In this document: piece by piece, positions 18,601 through 26,301 of the stretch
Layout of the letters: every line of letters begins with the position of its first letter
Position numbering within the stretch: position 1 is the stretch's first letter
Source: Paraburkholderia acidicola
GTDB lineage: Bacteria; Pseudomonadota; Gammaproteobacteria; Burkholderiales; Burkholderiaceae
Direction of reading: 5' to 3'
Length of the DNA: 64,000 nt
Assembly: GCF_002362315.1 (NCBI RefSeq)
Contig: NZ_MTZV01000006.1
Span: forward strand, 124,001-188,000
Made by a program: the position numbers and the translations under genes
Notes under the pieces: generated by a model
What the model was told of the DNA's origin: nothing
Database searches by the model: none
What the model saw: only the letters and a program-made list of their open reading frames with translations

Positions 18601-20346
18601 GAGAAACGCGAATTCGTGCGTCTGCTCGGTGCGGATCATGTGTTCGATTCGCGCAGCCTCGCGTTCGCCGATGAAATCCGCGAACGCACGCAAGGTGCCG
18701 GCGTCGATGTCGTGCTCAACTCGCTGGCTGGCGAAGCGATGGTGCGCAGTATCGATACGCTGCGTCCGTTCGGCCGTTTTCTCGAACTCGGCAAGCGAGA
18801 TTTCTACGAGAACAGTCGCATCGGTTTGCGTCCGTTCCGCAACAACATCAGCTATTTCGGCATCGACGCGGACCAGTTGATGAGCGCGCTGCCGGAGTTG
18901 ACAGCGCGTCTGTTCGACGAAGTGATGCAACTCTTCGCGAGCGGCGTGCTGCATCCGTTGCCGTATCGCGCGTTCCCCGCCGACCGGGTCGAGGAAGCGT
19001 TCCGCCATATGCAGCAGGCGCGTCAGATCGGCAAGATCCTCGTGACCTATCCGGACGGCACGCCGGCTCCGGCTCGCACGACGGCTGTGACCGAAGCGTT
19101 GCAGCTCGATCCTGCAGCGGCCTATCTGATCGTCGGTGGGACCAGCGGATTCGGGTTCGCCACCGCACGCTGGATGATGTCGCGCGGCGCGCGTCATCTG
19201 ACATTGGCCAGCCGTTCGGGCACGCTCACGCCGGAACTTGCCGCAGAGGCACAGACGTGGCGCGAACAGCGCGGCGTACAGGTGCATACAGCCGCCTGCG
19301 ACGTCACCGATGCCGCCGCGCTCGATGCGCTGCTCGCCTGGATCGCCGCACGCGGCACGCCGCTCAAGGGCGTGGTGCATTCGGCGATGGTCATCGACGA
19401 TGGCCTCATTCGCAATCTCGACGACACGCGTTTTGCCGCCGTGCTCGCGCCGAAGCTGGCTGGCGCATGGAATCTGCATCGGGCGACATGTGATCTAAAG
19501 CTCGACCTCTTCGTCGTGTATTCGTCGGCGACGACGTTCCTCGGGAATCCGGGGCAATCGAGCTATGTAGCGGCCAACAGCTTCCTCGAAGCACTGATTG
19601 GCCAGCGCCGTGCTGGGGGTTTAAGCGGGACGTACATGGCGTGGGGCCCGCTGGACGACGTCGGCTTCCTCGCGCGCAACGCCGAGACGCGTGAAGCGTT
19701 GCAGGCACGCATCGGCGGTTTGTCGATCACGTCGACTGAAGCGCTGGCGGCATTGGAGCGTGCGTTGCTCGACGAGACCGTTGGCGAGGCGGTGGTGCGT
19801 CTTGACTGGCAGGCGCTCGCACTCGGTATGCCGGCCGCGCGTGCGCGCCGCTACACCGAGCTGCATGCGCGCGGCAGTCATGAGCCGGCGCGCCAGGGCG
19901 GCGCGCAGATGCGCGACCAGATTCTCGGCTTGCCGTTTGCGGAAGCGCTGCGTCTTGTCGAGGAGACCTTGCAGGCGCAGATCGCGCGCATCCTGCACAT
20001 GTCGCCGGAAAAAATCGAAACCGGTCGTTCGATCCTCGACATGGGCATGGATTCGCTGATGGGCATGGAACTCGGCATGGCGGTCGAAGAGAGCTTCCAG
20101 GTCAAGCTGTCGATCATGACGATGGCCGAAGGCGCGACTGTGCATTCGCTCGCGCAACGCATCGTGGAATCGATCCAGACGCAGGACGAAACAGCAGAAC
20201 CGAGTGCGGCAGCGGCACAGGTCGCGACATTTGCCGCACAACATGCACTCGATGTCGGCGTGCATGCGCTTGCGGATGTAGCCGACGCGTTGTCGGAACA
20301 GCGCGATACGCAGATGCCCGTGCCGAGCGTGACGGAGCTGGTCTGA
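12679..20346 (+). CDS. wcbR: Single-module fully reducing type I polyketide/fatty acid synthase (WcbR-like)
   Basis: 2555 residues. Domain order: KS 1-430 (Cys174 in DTACSSS, His310, His350), AT 540-850 (Ser633 in GHSVGE, YAFH specificity motif), DH 905-1190 (His934, Asp1110), a degenerate methyltransferase-like region about 1210-1575, the KR structural half 1585-1790, ER 1797-2115 (HGAAGGVGIAAIQ), KR 2146-2400 (Ser/Tyr of SSYVAAN), and ACP 2410-2500 (Ser2459 in GMDSLMG). With KR, DH and ER all present it should iterate to a saturated chain. There is no thioesterase or reductase, so the chain must be passed on from the ACP, most simply to the PLP enzyme encoded two genes downstream. The methyltransferase region lacks a recognisable glycine-rich SAM loop. 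It overlaps the genes on both sides. Confidence 0.95.
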   Translation: MSKPIAIVGMACRFPGHVEGPEDFWALLRDEKDAVTQVPAERFGTEFYQHPTKREAGKSYTFSAGVLDDVAGFDAAFFGISPREAQQMDPQQRLLLELAWETFEDAGVRPRDMEGSPCAVYVGVASQDYGNRFVDDLNSIDPYSATGNTLSIASNRLSYLFDLRGPSVSVDTACSSSLVALHQACQALQSGDAEVALAGGVNLLLHPFGFVTFSKASMLSPRGRCRAFDATGDGYVRSEGGALVMLKTLDRALADGDTIHAVIAGSGVNSDGYSQGGISVPGAATQAALLRTVYERAGVDPRSLAYVEAHGTGTAVGDPIEARALMEVASAGRPVDRPLLIGSVKTNVGHLETASGMAGLIKAILCLKHRAVPKTLHFETPNPAIDFIGGRLRVVDRFTPLEGGAEPLVIGVNSFGFGGTNAHIVLREAPATAGNNEAQAESRSDAKAAAALPPLILSTRTAAALPALAARYLARLDGGTPWATLASNAAHRRQWLKHRAIVSPATLAEARAALAALADPSADQTPVALVQGDTPGDDTRLALVFSGNGSQWAGMGKQLQEQEPVFRAALEEVDALWCADGSPSLAEVLRDGVSAEQLEATEHAQPLLFALQVGVVRVLEARGVGYDVCVGHSVGEVASAWAAGALTLAQAVHVIKIRSRMQAGTRGTGRMAAAGLGEAAMRALLTQLGVETAVEVAGVNSPQAVTLAGSFDALQVVEAAVKESGRFFQMLELDYAFHSSQMDPIEAGVLRGLAELEPSAATRTFVSAVTGEVLAGTELDAHYWWRNIREPVRFGDAIAHIVGTGVRLFLEVGPHSILRTYVTQTLDDVRVSGRSLATLKRNQDSAQMLHHAIYAALANGARVDVARFAPAGVRVALPSYPWQHEHYWLGPTPEGYNLVNRRRAHPLLGYRLREHALAWENQLDPAGLPMLADHVVDCGVAFPGAGYVEMALAAAREHFGTESCAVENLEIRLPVVFQPQHSKLFRFTVDVRTAGFTIETRDRMSDEAWSLNVTGRLLASGCALDSNAEADALSAATLANLLAQPAMSGDTLYENTAAIGLSYGPAFQWVRAVHVDAAADIALAEVAAPAELAQSDTTLGAYALHPALMDSGFHPLFALLASTQQADIDAAAYVPVQLGRIDYLRGDGIRYVIARIERRSPHSVVASFEFVDAQGEIVARLGACRFRRVDLMGRRQHAPGRYAYVAEARPRADTIDARALPEPAALLDDACAALSVQEDPLRRQAHLTEMLPLLDVLASAYALKALDALNVFAQPSLPDCAHPALLARLVQIAVEDGLVQRDGEHLLRDAVACTNLPGIDELWRDLLAQSPAHVAELTLLAHCGAALPAVLRGDVSGAQILPQSRSSLVEHFFEASPTWAHVNALTSACLKRAIEAWDEPRRLHVLQLNSPSNDVLQPLAIQMPSSRCDYTIAGTREQVSGFDAGEHPSVRVVGIEFGDVPCLTGVENGARYDIVVASHVLAAQAEPRVLLNALRGWLAPGALVVMTEPRSSRFADIVFDLDADTAHAHARRTAWLSPVALTKHLEEAGFEDVTRHTEQGLDLEGTPTLIVAREPYVVASATDETAPQTVPAHWSLLYAADVADTALATALQAAGHTTSSSTLAALRHDMSKLALPAGREHHVVFIAPDRALPADADGAAVMQVQQQTTLALAQLVRDLAAVASIMQPMLWIVTRGGAPVVAPFAEAATLRPEQAAMWGLGRVLANEHPELSCRLIDVSPACRDTAAELARELLASASDGEEEVLLTPQGRYVPRMLPAASAALRSASPVSTYAQSEPTVLGFASPGSLRNLEWFALPQRELTADEVEIEPVATGLNFRDVMYAMGLLSDEAVENGFAGATIGMELSGRVARVGRNVRRFVPGDAVLGFAPASFASRVRTSTNAIAHKPERLTFEEAATVPTTFFTAYYALCELARLRRGERVLVHGAAGGVGIAAIQLARHLGAEVFATAGSREKREFVRLLGADHVFDSRSLAFADEIRERTQGAGVDVVLNSLAGEAMVRSIDTLRPFGRFLELGKRDFYENSRIGLRPFRNNISYFGIDADQLMSALPELTARLFDEVMQLFASGVLHPLPYRAFPADRVEEAFRHMQQARQIGKILVTYPDGTPAPARTTAVTEALQLDPAAAYLIVGGTSGFGFATARWMMSRGARHLTLASRSGTLTPELAAEAQTWREQRGVQVHTAACDVTDAAALDALLAWIAARGTPLKGVVHSAMVIDDGLIRNLDDTRFAAVLAPKLAGAWNLHRATCDLKLDLFVVYSSATTFLGNPGQSSYVAANSFLEALIGQRRAGGLSGTYMAWGPLDDVGFLARNAETREALQARIGGLSITSTEALAALERALLDETVGEAVVRLDWQALALGMPAARARRYTELHARGSHEPARQGGAQMRDQILGLPFAEALRLVEETLQAQIARILHMSPEKIETGRSILDMGMDSLMGMELGMAVEESFQVKLSIMTMAEGATVHSLAQRIVESIQTQDETAEPSAAAAQVATFAAQHALDVGVHALADVADALSEQRDTQMPVPSVTELV

Positions 20347-21260
20347 TGCTGGCACCCGCGGGTTGGAGCAGCCAGGAGGGCACGCTCGCGCGACCGTTGC
20401 AGCTGAGCGGTCACGGCCTGCATACGGGGCGGCGCGTCAACGTGCGGATCGTTCCGGGCAACGCCGACAGTCCGCGCGGCATCGTCTTCAAGCGTATGGA
20501 AGGCGGTCGCGTTCTGGCGGAACTCGCGGTGAGTCCGGCGCTGCGGCGCGGCCAGCCGCTGTGCACGATGCTCGAAACAGCTGGTGGCGTGCGCGTGCGC
20601 ACGATCGAGCATCTGCTGGCCTCGTTGCTGACCTGCGAGATCGATCGCGCGACAGTCGAACTCGATGCCGAAGAAGTACCGATTCTCGATGGCAGCGCAC
20701 AGCCGTGGATCGAGGCGATTCACGCGTGCGGACGAATCGAATTGCCAGCTGCCAAGCGATTCATTCGCGTATTGCAGGCGGTGAAGATCGTCGATGGAGA
20801 GGGCACGCGCGACGAACGCAGTATCTCGATCGAACCGTCGTCTACGTATGAAATGGCCGTGCGCAACGAGCTAAAAGGTTTTGGGGAATTGCGGTGGGAC
20901 GGCGCAGTGACGCCTGAGAGTTTTGCCGGACAGATCGCGCCGTCGCGTTCGTATGGACGCGTCAAATGGGCAATCCCCGCGATTCTTGCCGGCTACGTGC
21001 GCGGTATGCCGATCCTGCGCGGCGCACGTCTGTCGTGTACCGCGGCGATTGTCGGCAATCGCGTGCTGGGCGGCATGCGCGTACCCGATGAATTCGTGCG
21101 GCACCGTGTACTCGATCTGGTGGGCGATATGGCCATGGCCGGAGCACCGCTACTCGGTCGCGTGAACGCAGTGCGACCGAGTCATGAAATGAACTACAAG
21201 CTCATAGCCCGCTTGCTCGCCACGCGCGATGCGTGGGAATGGGCCGAATTTACGGCTTGA
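20346..21260 (+). CDS. wcbS: LpxC-like zinc deacetylase in the capsule lipid block (WcbS-like)
   Basis: 304 residues of the UDP-3-O-acyl-N-acetylglucosamine deacetylase family. The signature parts are present: SGHGLHTGRRV near the N-terminus, TIEHLLA (zinc His and catalytic Glu), VPILDGSA, RHRVLDLVGD (zinc His and Asp), and SHEMNYKL, in which His corresponds to the general acid. All predicted catalytic residues are kept, so it should be an active zinc amidase. The housekeeping lpxC normally sits at the end of the division/cell-wall cluster, not in a capsule operon, so this is a specialised paralogue. Its ATG overlaps the PKS stop (TGATG). The substrate is unknown; an N-acylated lipid or sugar intermediate of capsule assembly is likely. 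Confidence 0.85.
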   Translation: MLAPAGWSSQEGTLARPLQLSGHGLHTGRRVNVRIVPGNADSPRGIVFKRMEGGRVLAELAVSPALRRGQPLCTMLETAGGVRVRTIEHLLASLLTCEIDRATVELDAEEVPILDGSAQPWIEAIHACGRIELPAAKRFIRVLQAVKIVDGEGTRDERSISIEPSSTYEMAVRNELKGFGELRWDGAVTPESFAGQIAPSRSYGRVKWAIPAILAGYVRGMPILRGARLSCTAAIVGNRVLGGMRVPDEFVRHRVLDLVGDMAMAGAPLLGRVNAVRPSHEMNYKLIARLLATRDAWEWAEFTA

Positions 21261-21302
21261 ACTCGACTTCAGGCCAGACCATCACGGGGTTAGTGCAACA
21301 AC

Positions 21303-22640
21303 ATGGGATTGGGCGATCAGATCCGTCAGCAACTCGCTGCGAAGGCGCTGTTGCGGCAACTCGAGCGGGTGTCCGAAGAGGCGCAGGCGCCAGGCGTGCC
21401 GCTGGCCGCCAGTGGTACGCGCGCGGCGCAGGACGCTTCGCGTGCGGCGCTATGCAGCTTCGAGACGATGCCGGGCTATCAGCAGGTCGAAATCATGCGG
21501 CAGATGGGCGAGAAGCTGCAGGTGCAGTCGCCGTTCTTTCGCGTGCATGAAGGCATTGCAGGAGCTACGACGCGGATCGGCGGCGCCGAGTACGTGAACT
21601 ACGCGAACTACAACTACCTGGGCCTCGCCGGCGATCCACGGGTTTCCGCCCGCGCTAAGGAGGCGATCGATCGTTACGGCACCTCCGCGTCGGCGAGCCG
21701 GATGGTGGCGGGCGAGCGGCCGGTGCAACGCGAACTCGAAACGGCGCTCGCGTCGTTTTACGAGGTGGACGACTGCGTTGTATTCGTGAGCGGTCATGCG
21801 ACCAACGTCACGGTGATCGGTTCGCTGTTCGGTCAGGGCGATCTGATCGTGCACGACTCGCTTGCGCACAACAGCATCGTGCAGGGCGCGCAACTGAGCG
21901 GCGCGAAACGGTTGAGCTTTCCGCACAACGACTGGCAGGCACTCGATGCATTGCTGACGCGCGTGCGACAGGATTACCGCCGCGTGCTGATTGCCGTGGA
22001 GGGTTTATACAGCATGGACGGGGACTTCCCCGACCTGGCGCAATTCGTCGCGATCAAACGCCGTCATGCCGCGTTCCTGATGGTCGACGAGGCGCACTCG
22101 CTGGGCGTGCTGGGCGCGCATGGCAGGGGCATTCGCGAGCAGTGCGGTATCGCGAGCGACGAGGTCGATATCTGGATGGGTACGCTGAGCAAGACGCTGG
22201 CGGGCTGCGGCGGATTTATCGCCGGGTCGCAGGCGTTGATCGACATCCTGCGACATCTCGCGCCAGGCTTTCTGTATAGCGTCGGACTTTCGCCCGCGCT
22301 GGCGGCAGCCTCGCTTGCCGCACTCGAGCGCCTGATTGCCGAACCGGAGCGCGTGGCGCTTTTGCGCGCACGTGGCAAGCAGTTTCTCGATGAAGCACAT
22401 GCCGCAGGTCTCGATACGGGCAAGAGCGCAGGGTATGCCGTTGTGCCGATCATCACCGGCAGCACGCTGAAAGCGGCGCAGTGGGCCAATACGTTGTTTG
22501 CGGAAGGCATCAACGTGCAGCCGATTTTCTATCCGGCAGTCGAAGAGAAAGCGGCGCGCCTGCGGTTTTTTATCTGTTCGACGCACCAGCCCGGGCAGAT
22601 CAGCCAGACCATCGCGGCGCTCAAGCGCCTGCCTCGATAG
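21303..22640 (+). CDS. wcbT: Alpha-oxoamine synthase (PLP-dependent acyl transferase, WcbT-like)
   Basis: 445 residues of the AONS/KBL/serine palmitoyltransferase/ALAS family. The PLP lysine is Lys297 in MGTLSKTLAG, with the cofactor motif VDEAHSLG (Asp262, Glu263, His265) and HNS at 189-191. An N-terminal extension of about 75 residues precedes the core. The family condenses an acyl thioester with an amino acid, releasing CO2 and giving an alpha-amino ketone. After a thioesterase-less PKS it is the natural releasing enzyme, as Fum8 is for the fumonisin PKS. The amino acid (serine, glycine or alanine) cannot be read. It starts 42 bases after the LpxC-like gene. Confidence 0.9.
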   Translation: MGLGDQIRQQLAAKALLRQLERVSEEAQAPGVPLAASGTRAAQDASRAALCSFETMPGYQQVEIMRQMGEKLQVQSPFFRVHEGIAGATTRIGGAEYVNYANYNYLGLAGDPRVSARAKEAIDRYGTSASASRMVAGERPVQRELETALASFYEVDDCVVFVSGHATNVTVIGSLFGQGDLIVHDSLAHNSIVQGAQLSGAKRLSFPHNDWQALDALLTRVRQDYRRVLIAVEGLYSMDGDFPDLAQFVAIKRRHAAFLMVDEAHSLGVLGAHGRGIREQCGIASDEVDIWMGTLSKTLAGCGGFIAGSQALIDILRHLAPGFLYSVGLSPALAAASLAALERLIAEPERVALLRARGKQFLDEAHAAGLDTGKSAGYAVVPIITGSTLKAAQWANTLFAEGINVQPIFYPAVEEKAARLRFFICSTHQPGQISQTIAALKRLPR

Positions 22641-22656
22641 AGAGAAGCTCATCGTT

Positions 22657-23343
22657 ATGCACGCCATTCAAACAGCGCACACCCGTGCAACGGGAGGGGG
22701 CCAGGAAGCCCCAGCGTTGCGCTTTCGCCCGGCGCAAGCGGACGATGCACAGGCGTGCGCGCCGCTGATGTTTGCTTCTGGCGTGCGCGAATTTGGTTAC
22801 TTTCTCGGTGAACAACCCGATACGTGCATCGCGTTCCTGCAATTTGCTTTTGCGTCGAAGCATGGGCGTTTTTCCTATCGGCGGCACCGTGTGGCAGTGA
22901 CGGGCGACGGCACGGTAGTGGCGTTGCTTGCGATGCACGACGGTCGCGCGATCTGGTTTGACGATCCGCATGTCGCGCTGATGTTGCTGTCGTTCTTTGG
23001 TGTGCGTCGCACGGTCGGCATGTTGTTGCGCGGATTGGTGCTGGAAAGCGAATTGCCCGCGCCGAAATCGTCGCAAACGCAGATTGCACACTGTGCGACG
23101 CACGAACAGATGCGAGGCGAGGGCGTATTCAGTGCGCTATTCACGAACACATTGCGAGCGGAGTTGCTTCATGAGGCGCGTGGCAGGCAGATCGTGCTGG
23201 ATGTACTGGTCAGCAATACGCGTGCGTATGAACTGTATAAGCGGTTGAATTTCGCGGAGTTGCCGCGCAAGAATCCGGTCTCGCGCCGTTTGCCGCGTGA
23301 ACTCGAGTCGGTACGGATGGAACTCACCGGTGCAACGGATTGA
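22657..23343 (+). CDS. GNAT-family N-acyltransferase
   Basis: 228 residues from the ATG at 22657, 16 bases after the oxoamine synthase stop; the frame is open upstream only over that gene. The GNAT fold is suggested by LRFRPAQADDA at the start, the CoA loop EQMRGEGVFSAL near residue 150, and a late NTRAYELYKRLNF motif. Its position after an oxoamine synthase suggests N-acylation of an amino lipid. The bacterial ceramide synthase of Caulobacter is also a GNAT-type protein, but I cannot show orthology. Acetylation of a sugar is the alternative. Confidence 0.7.
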   Translation: MHAIQTAHTRATGGGQEAPALRFRPAQADDAQACAPLMFASGVREFGYFLGEQPDTCIAFLQFAFASKHGRFSYRRHRVAVTGDGTVVALLAMHDGRAIWFDDPHVALMLLSFFGVRRTVGMLLRGLVLESELPAPKSSQTQIAHCATHEQMRGEGVFSALFTNTLRAELLHEARGRQIVLDVLVSNTRAYELYKRLNFAELPRKNPVSRRLPRELESVRMELTGATD

Positions 23344-23427
23344 ACCGGGCCACACCGTTCAGCGTGCGAAGCACCGCGAAGGTATGCCCAGTCTTTGATT
23401 ACAACAAAACGTAGAGAGAAGTAGACC

Positions 23428-24858
23428 ATGCTCATTCATCCCGTGATCCTGTGTGGCGGAAGTGGCACACGCTTGTGGCCGATGTCGCGCGGCGGTTATC
23501 CGAAGCAGTATCTGAAGTTGACTGGCGAAAACACGCTGGTTCAGCAGACGGCATTGCGCCTGCGCGGTATCGCCGACGTGGCATCGCCGATTGTCGTCAC
23601 GAATAACGAACAGCGCTTTCTGGTTGCCGAGCAGCTGCGTCAGATTGGTACGACCACGTCGTCGATCGTGCTCGAACCAGTCAGCCGTAACACGGCGCCG
23701 GCGATCGCCATCGCTGCATTGATGGCCTTGCGTGAATCACCCGAATCGTTGCTGCTCGTGTTGCCGTCGGACCACGTGATCGCTGGTGAAGCGGCCTTCG
23801 TCAAAGCCGCCGAAGCGGCGGCGCAGATTGCCAAAGACGGCTACCTGGTGACGTTCGGCATCACGCCGACCGAAGCCCACACCGGCTATGGTTACATTCG
23901 CGCAGGCGCACAACTGCTTGACGACACGCAGGCTTTTGCCGTCGATACGTTTGTTGAAAAACCGGACACCGCGACGGCGCAGCGTTTCCTCGCGGACGGC
24001 GGTTACTACTGGAACAGCGGCATGTTCATGCTGAAGGCGTCGACCTTCATGGATGAGCTGCGCACGTTCGAGCCGGAAATTGCGCAGCAGGCAGAGCTTG
24101 CACTCAAGGCCGCAAAACACGACAACGACTTCGTGCGTCTCGACGCAGAAGCGTTTTCGGCGAGCCCGAACGTCTCGGTTGACCATGCGGTGATGGAGAA
24201 AACCCGTCGCGCCGCGGTGATCGCCGTGTCGGATCTCGGCTGGAACGACATTGGCTCATGGACGGCGCTCGCGGAGATTGCCGCGCGTGATGGAGAGGGC
24301 AACGCGCTGCTGGGCGACGTGCTGACGGAATCGGTGAGCAATTCGTATATTCGCGCCGAGCATCGCCTGGTGGCCGCGATTGGTCTCGACAACGTGGTGA
24401 TTGTCGAAACCGCCGATGCCGTGCTGGTCGCGCATCGCGATCAGGCTCAGGACGTCAAGAAGATCGTTGCCCAACTGAATGCGATGGGCCGCCATGAGTC
24501 GGTCACGCACCGCCGCGTGGTTCGCCCGTGGGGATCGTACGAAGGGATCGACAGCGGCGATCGCTTCCAGGTGAAGCGCATTGAAGTCAGCCCAGGTGCG
24601 CAGTTAAGCCTGCAGATGCACCATCACCGTGCGGAGCACTGGATCGTGGTGAAGGGCACGGCGCTCGTCACAAACGGCGAGAACGAGACCATCCTGACCG
24701 AGAATCAATCGACTTATATTCCGCTCGGCGTGACGCATCGTTTGATGAACCCCGGCAAGATTCCGCTCGAGCTGATCGAGGTGCAGTCGGGTGCTTATCT
24801 TGGGGAGGACGATATCGTCCGGTTCGAGGATACCTACGGGCGGGTGCCGAAGGCATGA
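23428..24858 (+). CDS. manC: Mannose-1-phosphate guanylyltransferase / mannose-6-phosphate isomerase
   Basis: 476 residues, the normal length for bifunctional ManC. The N-terminal pyrophosphorylase has CGGSGTRLWPMSRGGYPKQ and FVEKPD. The C-terminal cupin carries RPWGSYE, QLSLQMHHHRAEHW and the late YIPLGVTHRL. It makes GDP-mannose, the precursor of manno-heptose, mannose or fucose donors for the capsule. AGAGAAG lies upstream of the ATG. It is the last gene of the plus-strand capsule arm and is convergent with the MFS gene 30 bases away. Confidence 0.95.
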   Translation: MLIHPVILCGGSGTRLWPMSRGGYPKQYLKLTGENTLVQQTALRLRGIADVASPIVVTNNEQRFLVAEQLRQIGTTTSSIVLEPVSRNTAPAIAIAALMALRESPESLLLVLPSDHVIAGEAAFVKAAEAAAQIAKDGYLVTFGITPTEAHTGYGYIRAGAQLLDDTQAFAVDTFVEKPDTATAQRFLADGGYYWNSGMFMLKASTFMDELRTFEPEIAQQAELALKAAKHDNDFVRLDAEAFSASPNVSVDHAVMEKTRRAAVIAVSDLGWNDIGSWTALAEIAARDGEGNALLGDVLTESVSNSYIRAEHRLVAAIGLDNVVIVETADAVLVAHRDQAQDVKKIVAQLNAMGRHESVTHRRVVRPWGSYEGIDSGDRFQVKRIEVSPGAQLSLQMHHHRAEHWIVVKGTALVTNGENETILTENQSTYIPLGVTHRLMNPGKIPLELIEVQSGAYLGEDDIVRFEDTYGRVPKA

Positions 24859-24888
24859 CGTAGCCAGCAGCTAAAGCACGAGGCTCGG

Positions 24889-26196
24889 CTATCTGTTGAC
24901 GAGCCGCGCAGGCACAAGCACAACGATCAACAACGCTGACACAGCAAGCGAAGCCGCCACGACAAAAAGCCCCGACGACAGCGTATGCGTGACGGTCTTC
25001 AACCAGCCGATCACAGCCGGGCTGATAAAACCCGCGAGGTTGCCGGTGCAGTTGATCAACGCGATGCCGGCCGCCGCGCCGGTGCCACCGAGAAAGGCGG
25101 TTGGTAGCGCCCAGAACATCGGCAGCGCGGTCACGACACCGACGGCGGCGAGCGTGAGCCCGACCATCGATAGCAACGCGTGATCGCCATTCAGCGCGCA
25201 CACAATAAACCCGCTCGCTGCGAGCAGCGCTGGCCCAGCAACGTGCCAGCGCCGTTCGCGTGTGAGATCCGCATGACGACCCACGGCGATCATGGCGATG
25301 AGGGCGGCGGTGTAGGGAATCATCGTCAATAAGCCGATCACGAACGGATCGTCGATGCCGGTGCCGCGGATGATGGTCGGCTGCCAGAAACCAATCGCAT
25401 ACGAACCCATCACGATGCCGAACAGGATCAGACACATCAGCCACACGCGTGCCGATGTGAACACAGCACGCACGCCACTATGCGTGCGTGCGGCGGCCGT
25501 CGCATCGATTTCCTGCTGGATCAGCCGTTTTTCATGATCGTCGAGCCAGCGCGCATCGGCGACGCGGTCATCGAGAAAACAGAAGATCACGATACCGAGC
25601 ACAACCGACGGCAGCGCCTCGATGATGAACAGCCACTGCCAGCCGGCCATTCCCGACACCCCGTGTGTTGCGTGCATGATGTAGCCGGAGAGCGGTCCGC
25701 CCACCAGCCCAGACACTGGATTGCCCGCCATCAGCACCGCCACCATCTTGCCGCGCCGATGCGACGGAAACCAGTAAGTCAGATACAGGATCATGCCGGG
25801 AAAGAAACCGGCTTCCGCGACGCCGAGCAGAAAGCGCACGGTGTAGAACATCGCGGGTGTCGTGACCCATGCGGTCGCCATCGACAGCGCGGCCCACGTC
25901 ACCATGATCCGCGCGATCCAGCGTCGAGCGCCGAGCCGGTGTAGCAGCAGATTGCTGGGTACTTCGAACAGGAAGTAACCGACGAAGAAGAGGCCCGCGC
26001 CGAGTCCGTAAGCGGCCTCGCTGAAGTGCAGGCTGCCTAGCATCTGCAGTTTCGCGAAGCCGACGTTCACGCGGTCCAGATACGCGACCACGTAGCCGGC
26101 GAATAGCAGCGGCATGAAGCGCAGCGCGACGCGGCGAAACAGTCGATCGGCGTCGCTCGTACCGACTGCCGGGGAAAGGGCGGTGCGGATGAACAA
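24889..26196 (-). CDS. MFS transporter, anion:cation symporter type (sugar acid uptake)
   Basis: 435 residues with about 12 hydrophobic segments. I use the TTG at 26196, because AGGAG lies 6 bases upstream. VVAYLDRVNVGFAKLQM in helix 1 and the G-rich loop near helix 5 are characteristic of the ACS family (GudP, GarP, phthalate and tartrate carriers), which take up organic and sugar acids with protons. It is the last gene of a minus-strand set with a DHDPS-family lyase and an IlvD-type dehydratase, so it probably imports their sugar-acid substrate. Confidence 0.88.
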   Translation of the reverse strand: MFIRTALSPAVGTSDADRLFRRVALRFMPLLFAGYVVAYLDRVNVGFAKLQMLGSLHFSEAAYGLGAGLFFVGYFLFEVPSNLLLHRLGARRWIARIMVTWAALSMATAWVTTPAMFYTVRFLLGVAEAGFFPGMILYLTYWFPSHRRGKMVAVLMAGNPVSGLVGGPLSGYIMHATHGVSGMAGWQWLFIIEALPSVVLGIVIFCFLDDRVADARWLDDHEKRLIQQEIDATAAARTHSGVRAVFTSARVWLMCLILFGIVMGSYAIGFWQPTIIRGTGIDDPFVIGLLTMIPYTAALIAMIAVGRHADLTRERRWHVAGPALLAASGFIVCALNGDHALLSMVGLTLAAVGVVTALPMFWALPTAFLGGTGAAAGIALINCTGNLAGFISPAVIGWLKTVTHTLSSGLFVVAASLAVSALLIVVLVPARLVNR

Positions 26197-26301
26197 GGTT
26201 GTCTCCTGACCCGCTGACGCGAAACGTGTAGTCGTTGGATGGGGGCGCGGGCGTTATCGTGTTGTGGTGTGTCTGTACGTTGCGCGGGTTCCAGTGCGGC
26301 G

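Noticed and set aside
20346..21260. Housekeeping lpxC
   Set aside because: Coupled to capsule lipid genes and divergent in sequence; the essential gene normally lies beside ftsZ.
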